Assembly: GCA_004557315.1 (NCBI GenBank)
Contig: SFEH01000122.1
Span: forward strand, 1 to 8,242
Reading direction: 5' to 3'
DNA: 8,242 nucleotides
Origin: Bacteroidales bacterium
Lineage (GTDB): Bacteria > Bacteroidota > Bacteroidia > Bacteroidales > UBA3663
Both the position numbers and the translations under genes were made by a program. Under the pieces are notes generated by a model. That model saw nothing but the letters and a program-made list of their open reading frames with translations. It did no database searches and was not told the DNA's origin. Shown here in pieces: positions 1 to 6,304 of this stretch; position 1 is the first letter of the stretch; every line of letters starts with the position of its first letter.

Positions 1-1
1 G

Positions 2-2056
2 GGTAGCGATGCGCAAGAGATCTGGCGCACAGCGTGGAACCCTAATGCCCGCAAGTTTGCCGTCAACCTTGAGGCAGGCAAGCGCTACAGCATCCGCATA
101 GAGTGGAAGCCAGATGGAGGCGAGGCTTACTGCGGTCTGCGTGCCTATGCTCCTGTAGCTCCTGAGGAGCAGAGCAAGCTCAGCTTCTGGAGCGAGATGA
201 GCAAGCAACTCGATTACTACTTCGTGGCTGGTGACAACCTCGATGAGGTGGTGAGCGGCTATCGTACACTCACAGGCAAGGCTCAGATCATGCCAAAGTG
301 GCTGCTCGGATTCTGGCAGAGCCGCGAGCGCTATCAGTCACAGCACGAGATACTTGATGCACTCAACGGTTTCCGCAAGCGCGGACTCCCTATCGACAAT
401 ATCGTGATGGACTGGAATTACTGGGTGCCAGACTCTTGGGGAGCTTTCGAGTTCGACCCAACACGCTTCGATGATCCTAAACAGATGATTGACAGCATTC
501 ACAACCAGAATGCCAAGATCATGATCTCTTGCTGGCCAAAGTACTATCTCACAGTCGATAACTACAAAGAACTTCTGGATAAGGGCTTGATCTATCAGCA
601 GTCGGTCAAGGACTCGCTCTATGACTGGCTTGGCTATAAGTATGCTTTCTATGATGCTTATGACAAGGAGGCTCGCAAGATCTTCTGGCGTCAGCTCTAT
701 GAGAAGCTTGGAGAGATTGGCATGGACGCTTGGTGGATGGATGCTTCGGAGCCTAATGTGCGCGACTGTACCGACATTCCTTACCGCAAGCTCCTCTGTG
801 GTCCTACTGCACTCGGTTCAAGCGACGAATACTTCAATGCTTACTCGATTGTCAATGCAGAGGCTATCTACGACGGACAGCGTGGTTATGAGACTGCCAT
901 TGAGCGTCAGGGTATTGCAGCCGACGACAGCAAGACTCTTCAGGAAAAGGCAACATGGAACCAGGATGGATTTGACAACGAGGCAAATTTCTCGCCAGAG
1001 AATAAGCGTGTCTTCCTCTTGACTCGCAATGGCTTTGCGGGCGAACAGCGTTTCAGCACGGCTACATGGAGTGGCGACATCGGAACTCGCTGGGAAGATA
1101 TGAAGACACAGATCACTGCAGGTCTGAACTTCTCAATCTCTGGTGTGCCTTTCTGGAGTCAGGATATCGGTGGCTTCTCGGTCGAGAACCGCTATCAGAA
1201 AGCCCAGCATATCTTCGATGCAACAGGCAAGGAGACAGCCGATCTCAAGGAATGGCGCGAGCTCAATGTACGCTGGCATCAGTGGGGTGCTTTCACTCCT
1301 ATGTATCGCACGCATGGTCAGTTCCCTTATCGTGAGCCATGGAACATCGCTCCTGAGACTCATCCTGCGTATAAGGTCATCAAGAACCTGCTCGACCTGC
1401 GCTATCGCATGATGCCTTATCTCTATTCTTTGGCTGCCAAGGTTCACTTTGACGACTACACCATGCTTCGTCCGCTCATCATGGACTTCGCTGCCGACAA
1501 GCAGGTCGAGAGCATCGGACATCAGTTCATGTGCGGTCCTGCTTTCATGGTCAATCCAGTCTATGTCTATGGCGCTCGCGAGCGTGAGGTCTATTTCCCT
1601 GCGGGCAATGTGTGGTATGACTTCATGACAGGCAAGGTCGAGAGCAAGGGAGGTGAGAGCAAGGTCGTTTCTGCTCCTTACGACAAGACTCCTGTCTATG
1701 TGCGTGGTGGAAGCATCGTGCCTTTCGGTCCTGCCATGGAATACAGCGACGAGAAGCAGGCCGAGAATATCCGCCTCTATGTCTATGAAGGTGCTGACGG
1801 AGAGTTCACTCTCTATGAGGATGAGAATGACAACTATGGCTATGAGGCTGGACGATTTGCCAACATCAAGTTCAGCTACAAAGAGTCATCGCGCACTCTC
1901 ACAATAGGTGAGCGCGAAGGAAACTTCCCTGGAATGCTCGCCAAGCGTACATTCACCATCGTAGTGGTAAGCGCAAGCAAGGCACAGGGCTACGACCCAG
2001 AGGCCAAGGGTATCGAAGTCAGCTATGACGGATCGGCACAGACCATCGTGCTCTAA
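2..2056 (+). CDS. GH31 alpha-xylosidase/alpha-glucosidase with PA14 insert, 5'-truncated
   Basis: The frame is open from the window edge, so the start lies upstream; 684 residues are visible. The first ~45 residues (KFAVNLEAGKRYSIRIEW, then GLRAYAPV) look like the end of a PA14 domain, the insert known from xyloglucan-type GH31 alpha-xylosidases. The N-terminal beta domain then resumes (DYYFVAGDNLDEVV), and the catalytic barrel starts near visible residue 96 (MPKWLLGFWQSRERY). The nucleophile is the Asp of WWMDASEPN (visible residue 247, codon 740-742). The acid/base is the Asp of WSGDIGTRW (residue 359, codon 1076-1078). Beta-sandwich domains typical of the family finish the protein (PVYVRGGSIVPFGP, LYVYEGADGEFTLYEDE). 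It hydrolyses terminal alpha-xylosyl or alpha-glucosyl residues; xylose specificity is inferred from the PA14 insert and the WMDASEP form. Export cannot be judged because the N-terminus is missing. An internal ATG at 197 falls inside the domain and is not the start. Confidence 0.93.
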   Translation, partial: GSDAQEIWRTAWNPNARKFAVNLEAGKRYSIRIEWKPDGGEAYCGLRAYAPVAPEEQSKLSFWSEMSKQLDYYFVAGDNLDEVVSGYRTLTGKAQIMPKWLLGFWQSRERYQSQHEILDALNGFRKRGLPIDNIVMDWNYWVPDSWGAFEFDPTRFDDPKQMIDSIHNQNAKIMISCWPKYYLTVDNYKELLDKGLIYQQSVKDSLYDWLGYKYAFYDAYDKEARKIFWRQLYEKLGEIGMDAWWMDASEPNVRDCTDIPYRKLLCGPTALGSSDEYFNAYSIVNAEAIYDGQRGYETAIERQGIAADDSKTLQEKATWNQDGFDNEANFSPENKRVFLLTRNGFAGEQRFSTATWSGDIGTRWEDMKTQITAGLNFSISGVPFWSQDIGGFSVENRYQKAQHIFDATGKETADLKEWRELNVRWHQWGAFTPMYRTHGQFPYREPWNIAPETHPAYKVIKNLLDLRYRMMPYLYSLAAKVHFDDYTMLRPLIMDFAADKQVESIGHQFMCGPAFMVNPVYVYGAREREVYFPAGNVWYDFMTGKVESKGGESKVVSAPYDKTPVYVRGGSIVPFGPAMEYSDEKQAENIRLYVYEGADGEFTLYEDENDNYGYEAGRFANIKFSYKESSRTLTIGEREGNFPGMLAKRTFTIVVVSASKAQGYDPEAKGIEVSYDGSAQTIVL

Positions 2057-2098
2057 TATTTGACAGGTAAATAGGTTTTCTCTATAAATAACAGATAA

Positions 2099-2134
2099 GA
2101 GGGTGTGTCAGTTACTTTGACGCACCCTCTTTTT
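2099..2134 (+). terminator. Intrinsic terminator after the GH31 gene
   Basis: A 12-bp stem (2099-2110 with 2118-2129, one G-T wobble) encloses the 7-nt loop GTTACTT and is followed by five T (2130-2134). It lies 42 nt after the GH31 stop and separates this gene from the convergent transporter gene. On the minus strand the tract after the stem is only moderately T-rich, so it may work weakly in that direction as well. Confidence 0.88.
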
Positions 2135-2157
2135 ATGTTTTCAGTCGTACAGAAAAG

Positions 2158-3007
2158 TCATTGCTTGCTTTTACGCTTCTTGTTGCATAGATATACGCCG
2201 TCGATGACAAGGAGGCAGCCGAAGATGGCAAGAAGAGTAATGCGCTCATTGAGAACCAAATAGCCAGTGACGAGCGAAGTGATAGGCTGGAAGTATAGAT
2301 AGTTGGTGGCAACCACGACACCGAGCCCTTTGCTTGCCATGTTCCACATCTGATAGCAAGCTAAAGAGGCGATAAGTGAGAGGAAGATAAGCGGAAGTCC
2401 GACGTTGAGCGAAAGCAGGTTGCTGAAATCGATCGAATGGTCTTCGACGAGACATACCGGCAGCATGGTGACTACGCCCCAGAAAAAAACCTTGCGCGTG
2501 ATGAAAGCTGTGCTGTAGGAAGTCTCAAGCTTCGAGAAGTGCCACGAGCGGATTGTCATCAAGAATGAACACTCCATTGAAGATGACTAATGCCACACCG
2601 ACAAGGGCTACCAACGAGCCGAACATAAAGCGGCGAGAGAGCTTCTCGGAAGGGAAGATGGCACGTACCACAAAAGCCGTGAGCACAGGAGTGGTGGTGA
2701 TGAGCATGGCCACGGTGCTGGTTGAAGTGGTGTATTGCAGGGCACTGTTTTCGGTGAGGAAATAGAGCGAGCCACCTGTCAGTCCGAGTGCAATGAACAG
2801 CAGCTCGTCGCGCAGGCTGTCGGCCTTGATCTTGCGTCGGCAGAACGGCAGGAAGGCGAAATAGGCAATGGCGAATCGCATGCACATGATCTGTGCAGGA
2901 GATAGACCAGCGTTAAGAAGAATTTTGCTCGCGACAAAAGTAGAACCCCAGATGCATGACACAACGAATGCGAGGAGGTGAAAACCCAAGTGACTCTTAT
3001 TTTGCAT
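2158..3007 (-). pseudogene. EamA/DMT-family membrane transporter, broken by an internal frame-shifting deletion
   Basis: Two overlapping minus-strand frames make up one drug/metabolite-type transporter. The first (3007 down to 2525, 160 aa) opens with FHLLAFVVSCIWGSTFVASK, the typical EamA first helix with WGSTF, and carries helices 1-5 up to VALVIFNGVFILDDNPL. The second frame continues at about 2532 with KLETSYSTAFITRK and carries helices 7-10, including YLYFQPITSLVTGYLVLNE and a Lys/Arg-rich end. In intact relatives the segment between NPL and KLE is about 20 residues (G-D-x-LALxAAxxWAFYSxLxK, helix 6). Here only 13 bases remain, so roughly 40-60 bases of length 3n+2 are missing. The first frame reads VALLEA and stops. 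The ATG at 2577 of the second frame is not a credible start. A sequencing or assembly fault is possible, but the whole helix is absent, not one base. Substrate unknown; relatives export or import small metabolites across the inner membrane. Confidence 0.82.
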
Positions 3008-3029
3008 TTTATGTAGCGTTTTTGATGTG

Positions 3030-3037
3030 CAAATATA
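3030..3037 (-). promoter_or_regulatory. Probable -7 box for the transporter gene
   Basis: On the minus strand this reads TATATTTG, a match to the Bacteroidetes -7 consensus TAnnTTTG, 22 nt before the transporter ATG at 3007. No good TTG is found 19-21 nt further upstream; the nearest candidate is CTG at 16 nt. The box is convincing and the -33 element is not. Confidence 0.5.
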
Positions 3038-3098
3038 ACACTTTTCGCGCTAACAGAAGATAAACTCGCCGAAAAATACATTAAAAGGCTAAAGATTT

Positions 3099-3128
3099 TT
3101 GCAGAATGGAAAAAATGTGCTATCTTTG
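3099..3128 (+). promoter_or_regulatory. Bacteroidetes-type promoter of the rplM operon
   Basis: TTG at 3099-3101 (within a T5G run) is separated by exactly 19 nt from TATCTTTG at 3121-3128, matching the Bacteroides consensus TTG-N19-TAnnTTTG. Transcription should start at about 3132-3136 and give a leader of about 100 nt before the rplM start at 3234. Confidence 0.82.
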
Positions 3129-3152
3129 CGCGCCGTAATAAACAAAAACGGT

Positions 3153-3191
3153 GGGTACCCAGCGAGCTATGTCCGTAAGCTGGCTCTTCCC
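3153..3191 (+). promoter_or_regulatory. Hairpin in the rplM leader, candidate ribosomal-protein leader
   Basis: GGG (3153-3155) can pair with CCC (3189-3191), and CCAGC (3159-3163) with GCTGG (3179-3183), with an internal loop between and a 15-nt apical loop. GAGC at 3164-3167 could instead pair with GCTC at 3183-3186, giving a competing fold. The element is GC-rich in an otherwise A/T-rich leader, and after it comes an unstructured A/T tract up to the start codon. Autoregulation by L13 or another product of the operon is inferred from position only. Confidence 0.45.
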
Positions 3192-3233
3192 GAGGTAACA
3201 AAACAAATATTATTAATTAAAAATTAAAAGACA

Positions 3234-3692
3234 GTGGATACTTTATCTTACAAGACCATTTCTCTTAACAAGGCAACTGTTCAGAAAGAGTGGGTTGTAG
3301 TAGATGCTACTGACCAGGTAATGGGTCGCTTCTGCGCAAAGGTCGCAAAGCTCCTCCGCGGTAAGTATAAGCCAGGCTACACTCCTCATGTTGATTGCGG
3401 TGACAACGTCATCATCATCAACGCAGACAAGATCACAATGACAGGTAACAAGTGGACTGAGCGCGAATGGCTCACATTCACAGGTTATCCAAGCGGCCAG
3501 CGTGCACACACTGCTGCAAGTGTAACACAGAAGAACGGCTATGCAGCTCTCTTCCGCATCGTTCTCAAGGGCATGCTCCCAAAGAACAAGCTCGGTGCTC
3601 AGCTTCTCAAGAACGTTCGTATCTATGAGGGTTCAGAGTTCAAGGAAGTAGCTCAGCAGCCAAAGGTAATCGACATTAACACTCTTAAGTAA
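3234..3692 (+). CDS. rplM: 50S ribosomal protein L13
   Basis: Encodes the 152-residue large-subunit protein L13 (uL13), an early assembly protein bound to 23S rRNA. Recognisable blocks are WVVVDATDQVMGRFCAKVAK (about residues 20-39), LLRGKYKPGYTPHVDCGDNV, IINADKI, TGYPSGQ and GMLPKNKLG near residue 118. It has a short N-terminal extension (DTLSYKTISLNKATVQ) before the common core, usual in Bacteroidales and explaining the length above the typical ~142. The start is GTG at 3234; the first in-frame ATG lies far inside the core, and the DTLSYKTIS start is the form I recognise for this order. There is no Shine-Dalgarno; an A-rich tract precedes the start. It is the first gene of the operon, 12 nt before rpsI. 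Confidence 0.97.
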   Translation: MDTLSYKTISLNKATVQKEWVVVDATDQVMGRFCAKVAKLLRGKYKPGYTPHVDCGDNVIIINADKITMTGNKWTEREWLTFTGYPSGQRAHTAASVTQKNGYAALFRIVLKGMLPKNKLGAQLLKNVRIYEGSEFKEVAQQPKVIDINTLK

Positions 3693-3704
3693 TCAGACAG
3701 AAGT

Positions 3705-4094
3705 ATGGCAGAAGTAATTAATGCAATTGGCCGTCGCAAGGCTGCTGTTGCTCGAGTATATGTTGCTGCTGGTGCTGGTAACATCATCATCAACAAGAAG
3801 GATCTCCAGAACTATTTCCCTTCTTCTATCCTCCAGTTCATCGTTAAGCAGCCTCTCGCAAAGTTGGGTGTTGCTGAGCAGTATGACATCAAGGTAAACC
3901 TCAAGGGAGGTGGTTATAAGGGTCAGGCAGAGGCACTTCGCCTCGCTATTGCACGTGCACTCGTTAAGATCGATGCTGAGAACAAGCCAGCTCTCAAGGC
4001 AGAAGGCTTCCTCACTCGTGATGCTCGTGTCGTTGAACGTAAGAAGCCAGGTCAGCCAAAGGCTCGTCGTCGCTTCCAGTTCAGCAAGCGTTAA
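3705..4094 (+). CDS. rpsI: 30S ribosomal protein S9
   Basis: Encodes the 129-residue small-subunit protein S9 (uS9), whose C-terminal tail reaches the P-site tRNA. It opens with AEVINAIGRRKAAVARVYV, has the central glycine-rich block NLKGGGYKGQAEALRLAIAR, and ends KARRRFQFSKR with the invariant terminal SKR. The length is normal for the family. The start ATG is 12 nt after the rplM stop, and the rplM-rpsI pairing is one of the most conserved in bacteria, so both are translated from the same mRNA. Confidence 0.98.
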   Translation: MAEVINAIGRRKAAVARVYVAAGAGNIIINKKDLQNYFPSSILQFIVKQPLAKLGVAEQYDIKVNLKGGGYKGQAEALRLAIARALVKIDAENKPALKAEGFLTRDARVVERKKPGQPKARRRFQFSKR

Positions 4095-4149
4095 TCTTTA
4101 CCGAAGTTTTTTTTCGTTCGGCTTAAGCAGATTAGCGATTTAAGCGTTT

Positions 4150-4180
4150 ATATAATACGTACGTGCGTACATTATTATAT
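4150..4180 (+). promoter_or_regulatory. First hairpin in the rpsI-rpsB intergenic region
   Basis: ATATAATA (4150-4157) pairs with TATTATAT (4173-4180). After a small C/AT internal loop, GTAC (4159-4162) pairs with GTAC (4167-4170) around the loop GTGC. It is an A/U-rich, stable-looking hairpin with no T tract behind it, so it does not resemble a terminator. It may form one unit with the second hairpin just downstream. Confidence 0.5.
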
Positions 4181-4198
4181 CTTCGCGTTTAGTATCTA

Positions 4199-4234
4199 AA
4201 TCAGTTCGAATGGCGCAAGCCCTACCAACTGGTT
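4199..4234 (+). promoter_or_regulatory. Second hairpin before rpsB, with GNRA tetraloop; candidate S2 leader
   Basis: An 8-bp stem (4199-4206 with 4227-4234, one G-T wobble) opens into a 5-by-5 internal loop (CGAAT opposite CTACC) and closes with GGC-GCAA-GCC (4212-4221), a GNRA tetraloop. It ends 38 nt before the rpsB start. The tetraloop and symmetrical internal loop are what a protein-binding RNA would show. S2 represses its own rpsB-tsf message in other bacteria, so autoregulation is a reasonable inference here. Confidence 0.5.
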
Positions 4235-4272
4235 GAATAAAAAGAATGTAAACAAAAACAAAGAAAACTATT

Positions 4273-5061
4273 ATGTCAAGAACTAATTTTGACCAACTTT
4301 TGGAAGCCGGTGTTCACTTCGGACATCTCAAGAGCAAGTGGAACCCAGCAATGGCTCCTTATATCTTCATGGAGCGTAATGGCATCCATATTATCGACCT
4401 TAATAAGACAGTTGCTAAAATCGACGAGGCAGCTGAAGCTCTCAAGGCAATCGCTAAGAGTGGCCGTAAGGTGCTTTTCGTCGCTACTAAGAAGCAGGCC
4501 AAGGAAGTCCTCGCAGAGAAGGCGCAGGCTGTTGGCATGCCATACGTTATCGAGCGTTGGCCAGGCGGTATGCTTACCAACTTCGCTACTATCCGTAAGG
4601 CTGTGAAGAAGATGGCTACCATCGACAAGCTTACTAAGGATGGTACTTACGATAACCTTTCAAAGCGTGAGCGTCTCCAGATCGAGCGCCAGCGTCAGAA
4701 GCTCGAGACTAACCTCGGCTCAATCGCAGACCTCACTCGTCTCCCATCTGCTATCTTCGTTGTTGACGTAATGAAGGAGCACATCGCAGTGTCTGAGGCT
4801 GTACGTCTCGGTATTCCTGTGTTCGCAATGGTAGATACTAACTCTAACCCACGCAACATCGACTACGTTATCCCAGCCAACGACGATGCTACTAAGTCAG
4901 TAGAGGTTGTTCTCGGCGCTTTGTGCGACGCTATCGCTGAGGGTCTCGAGGAGCGTAAGGTTGAGAAGGCTGACCAGGATGCTGCTGAGGCATCTGGCAA
5001 GGCTCCTCGCAAGAAGGCAGCTAAGGCTGAAGAAGCTGAGGCTCCAGCTGAGGAGGCATAA
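4273..5061 (+). CDS. rpsB: 30S ribosomal protein S2
   Basis: Encodes the 262-residue small-subunit protein S2 (uS2), which binds 16S rRNA late in assembly. Family blocks in order: FDQLLEAGVHFGHLKSKWNP (residues 6-25), RNGIHIIDLNKT, VLFVATKKQAKEV, ERWPGGMLTNFATI (about 94-107), LPSAIFVVDVMKEHIAVSEA and GIPVFAMVDTNSNP. The last ~37 residues are a low-complexity Ala/Glu/Lys tail (EASGKAPRKKAAKAEEAEAP), beyond the conserved fold and probably disordered; such tails vary between species. The ATG follows an A-rich stretch without a Shine-Dalgarno. The 178-nt gap from rpsI holds two hairpins, and a third hairpin separates this gene from tsf. Confidence 0.98.
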   Translation: MSRTNFDQLLEAGVHFGHLKSKWNPAMAPYIFMERNGIHIIDLNKTVAKIDEAAEALKAIAKSGRKVLFVATKKQAKEVLAEKAQAVGMPYVIERWPGGMLTNFATIRKAVKKMATIDKLTKDGTYDNLSKRERLQIERQRQKLETNLGSIADLTRLPSAIFVVDVMKEHIAVSEAVRLGIPVFAMVDTNSNPRNIDYVIPANDDATKSVEVVLGALCDAIAEGLEERKVEKADQDAAEASGKAPRKKAAKAEEAEAPAEEA

Positions 5062-5072
5062 ATAAAGTTTGA

Positions 5073-5110
5073 TGGTCGAAGGTCTAGGCTTAGGCCTCTG
5101 CCTTTGACCA
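5073..5110 (+). promoter_or_regulatory. Symmetrical hairpin between rpsB and tsf
   Basis: TGGTCGAAGG (5073-5082) pairs with CCTTTGACCA (5101-5110) over 10 bp with one G-T wobble. Inside a 3-by-3 loop, AGGC (5086-5089) pairs with GCCT (5094-5097) around TTAG. It starts 11 nt after the rpsB stop. The following bases (ATAAACTCTTTTATTC) hold only a broken T tract, so it is more likely an attenuator, processing site or mRNA stabiliser than a full terminator. Confidence 0.6.
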
Positions 5111-5135
5111 ATAAACTCTTTTATTCATAACTTTT
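5104..5135 (+). promoter_or_regulatory. Weak candidate internal promoter for tsf
   Basis: TTG at 5104-5106 lies 21 nt before TAACTTTT (5128-5135), which misses the Bacteroidetes -7 consensus at the last base. It overlaps the 3' arm of the preceding hairpin and sits 14 nt before the tsf ATG. It could supply extra EF-Ts transcripts, but one mismatch in A/T-rich DNA is weak evidence. Confidence 0.22.
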
Positions 5136-5149
5136 AATATTATTTCGAA

Positions 5150-6130
5150 ATGACTGTTTCAATTCAGGATATCAAGAAACTCCGTGAGCTTACTCAGGCT
5201 GGTATGAGCGACTGCAAGAAGGCTCTTGAGGAGACTGACAGTTTCGAGGCTGCAGTGAAGTGGATTCGCGAGAAGTTCACTAAGATCGCTGCTAAGCGTG
5301 AGGCTCGTGAGGCATCTCAGGGTATTGTAATCGCTAAGACTGAAGGTAACTACGGTGCTGTAATGGCTCTCAAGTGCGAGACTGAGTCGGTTGCCAACAA
5401 TGACCGCTTCCAGGAGCTCGCTAACAACATCATCGACCTCATCATGGCTCAGAAGCCTGCCAATGTCGAGGCTCTCCTCGCTCTTCCACTTCAGGAGAGC
5501 ACTGTAGCTGGCGTTATCACAGAGCGTTCAGGTGCTTGCGGTGAGAAGATGGAGGTTGTGTTCGAGTATGTTGAGGGTCCTACTGTAGTTGCTTACAACC
5601 ACTTCAACCACATGCTTTCAGCTGTCGTTGCTTTCAACCAGGAGACTTCAGCTGACCTCAAGGAGGTTGCTTGCCAGGTTGCAGCAATGAACCCACTCGC
5701 TGTCAATGCTGACGCTATCCCACAGGATAAGAAGGACGAGGAGCTCGAGCTTGCTATCAAGAAGACTAAGGATGAGCAGATCGAGAAGGCTGTTGCTGCA
5801 GCTCTCAAGAAGGCTGGTCTCAACCCTAACCACTTCGACAGCGAGGATCACATCGAGTCTAACACAACTAAGGGTTGGATCACTCCAGAGGAGGCTGCCA
5901 AGGGTCGTGAGATCATGGCTGCTACTGCTGCCGAGAAGGCTGCAAACCTCAATGAGGGCATGATCCAGAACATCGCAAAGGGTCGTATGGCTAAGTTCTT
6001 CAAGGAGAACTGCCTCGTTGAGCAGGAGTTCATCAGCGATTCTAAGCTTTCTGTTCAGCAGTATATGGACTCAATCTCTAAGGGTCTCACTGCTACTGCT
6101 TTCAAGCGTATCAACCTCAATCAGGACTAA
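5150..6130 (+). CDS. tsf: Elongation factor Ts
   Basis: Encodes the 326-residue nucleotide-exchange factor that releases GDP from EF-Tu in the cytoplasm. The N-terminal UBA-like domain is clear (IKKLRELTQAGMSDCKKALE, residues 8-27), followed by KIAAKREAREASQGIVIAKT. The core has two repeats (NYGAVMALKCETESVANNDR; VVAYNHFNHMLSAVVAFN), and the C-terminal part has KGWITPEEAAKGREIM and MIQNIAKGRMAKFFKENCLV. It is longer than the ~283 residues of E. coli, as I expect for Bacteroidales. The TDF motif that touches EF-Tu (usually C-x-T-D-F-V-A-x-N) reads CETESVANN here: Asp-Phe is replaced by Glu-Ser. The gene follows rpsB, as in most bacteria, after an 88-nt gap that holds a hairpin. Confidence 0.97.
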   Translation: MTVSIQDIKKLRELTQAGMSDCKKALEETDSFEAAVKWIREKFTKIAAKREAREASQGIVIAKTEGNYGAVMALKCETESVANNDRFQELANNIIDLIMAQKPANVEALLALPLQESTVAGVITERSGACGEKMEVVFEYVEGPTVVAYNHFNHMLSAVVAFNQETSADLKEVACQVAAMNPLAVNADAIPQDKKDEELELAIKKTKDEQIEKAVAAALKKAGLNPNHFDSEDHIESNTTKGWITPEEAAKGREIMAATAAEKAANLNEGMIQNIAKGRMAKFFKENCLVEQEFISDSKLSVQQYMDSISKGLTATAFKRINLNQD

Positions 6131-6147
6131 TCTGATTAGCTGAGTCT

Positions 6148-6220
6148 CGGGGTTTAGCGCAGCTGGTAGCGCGCTACGTTCGGGACGTAGAGGTCGCCCG
6201 TTCGAATCGGGTAACCCCGA
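6148..6220 (+). tRNA. tRNA-Pro(CGG)
   Basis: A complete cloverleaf can be drawn. The acceptor stem is CGGGGTT/AACCCCG (6148-6154 with 6213-6219), with A as discriminator (6220). The D arm is 6157-6172. The anticodon stem CTACG/CGTAG encloses loop TTCGGGA, with anticodon CGG at 6181-6183. The T arm GCCCG-TTCGAAT-CGGGT is 6196-6212. It decodes CCG as proline. The 3' CCA is not encoded (CGA follows), so it must be added after processing. It begins 17 nt after the tsf stop with no promoter visible between them, so it is probably cut out of the tsf transcript. Confidence 0.96.
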
Positions 6221-6246
6221 CGACGTTGGCAAAAAGATAAAATAAT

Positions 6247-6280
6247 AATCCCCAGCAATGTTGTTGCTGGGGATTTATTT
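6247..6280 (+). terminator. Intrinsic terminator of the rplM-tRNA operon
   Basis: A perfect 12-bp stem (6247-6258 with 6264-6275) encloses loop TGTTG and is followed by TATTTGTTT. It comes 26 nt after the tRNA. On the minus strand the stem is followed by ATTATTATTTTATC, so it may also end the convergent DUF4923-like gene, whose stop is at 6305. Confidence 0.9.
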
Positions 6281-6304
6281 GTTTAATGCTGAAAGAAATA
6301 GCGA

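Noticed and set aside
1133..1522. Minus-strand frame of 129 codons inside the GH31 gene
   Set aside because: It lies wholly within a gene with intact catalytic motifs, and its translation resembles no family I know.
2525..2577. Programmed frameshift joining the two halves of the transporter
   Set aside because: A shift would not restore the missing helix 6; about 14-20 residues are absent at the joint, and no slippery heptamer is seen there.
4101..4121. Terminator after rpsI (CCGAA ... TTCGG)
   Set aside because: The eight T lie in the loop, not after the stem, and the stem is only 5 bp.
4178..4185. TATCTTCG as a -7 box for an rpsB promoter
   Set aside because: It has one mismatch to TAnnTTTG and no TTG at 19-21 nt upstream; it also overlaps the hairpin arm.
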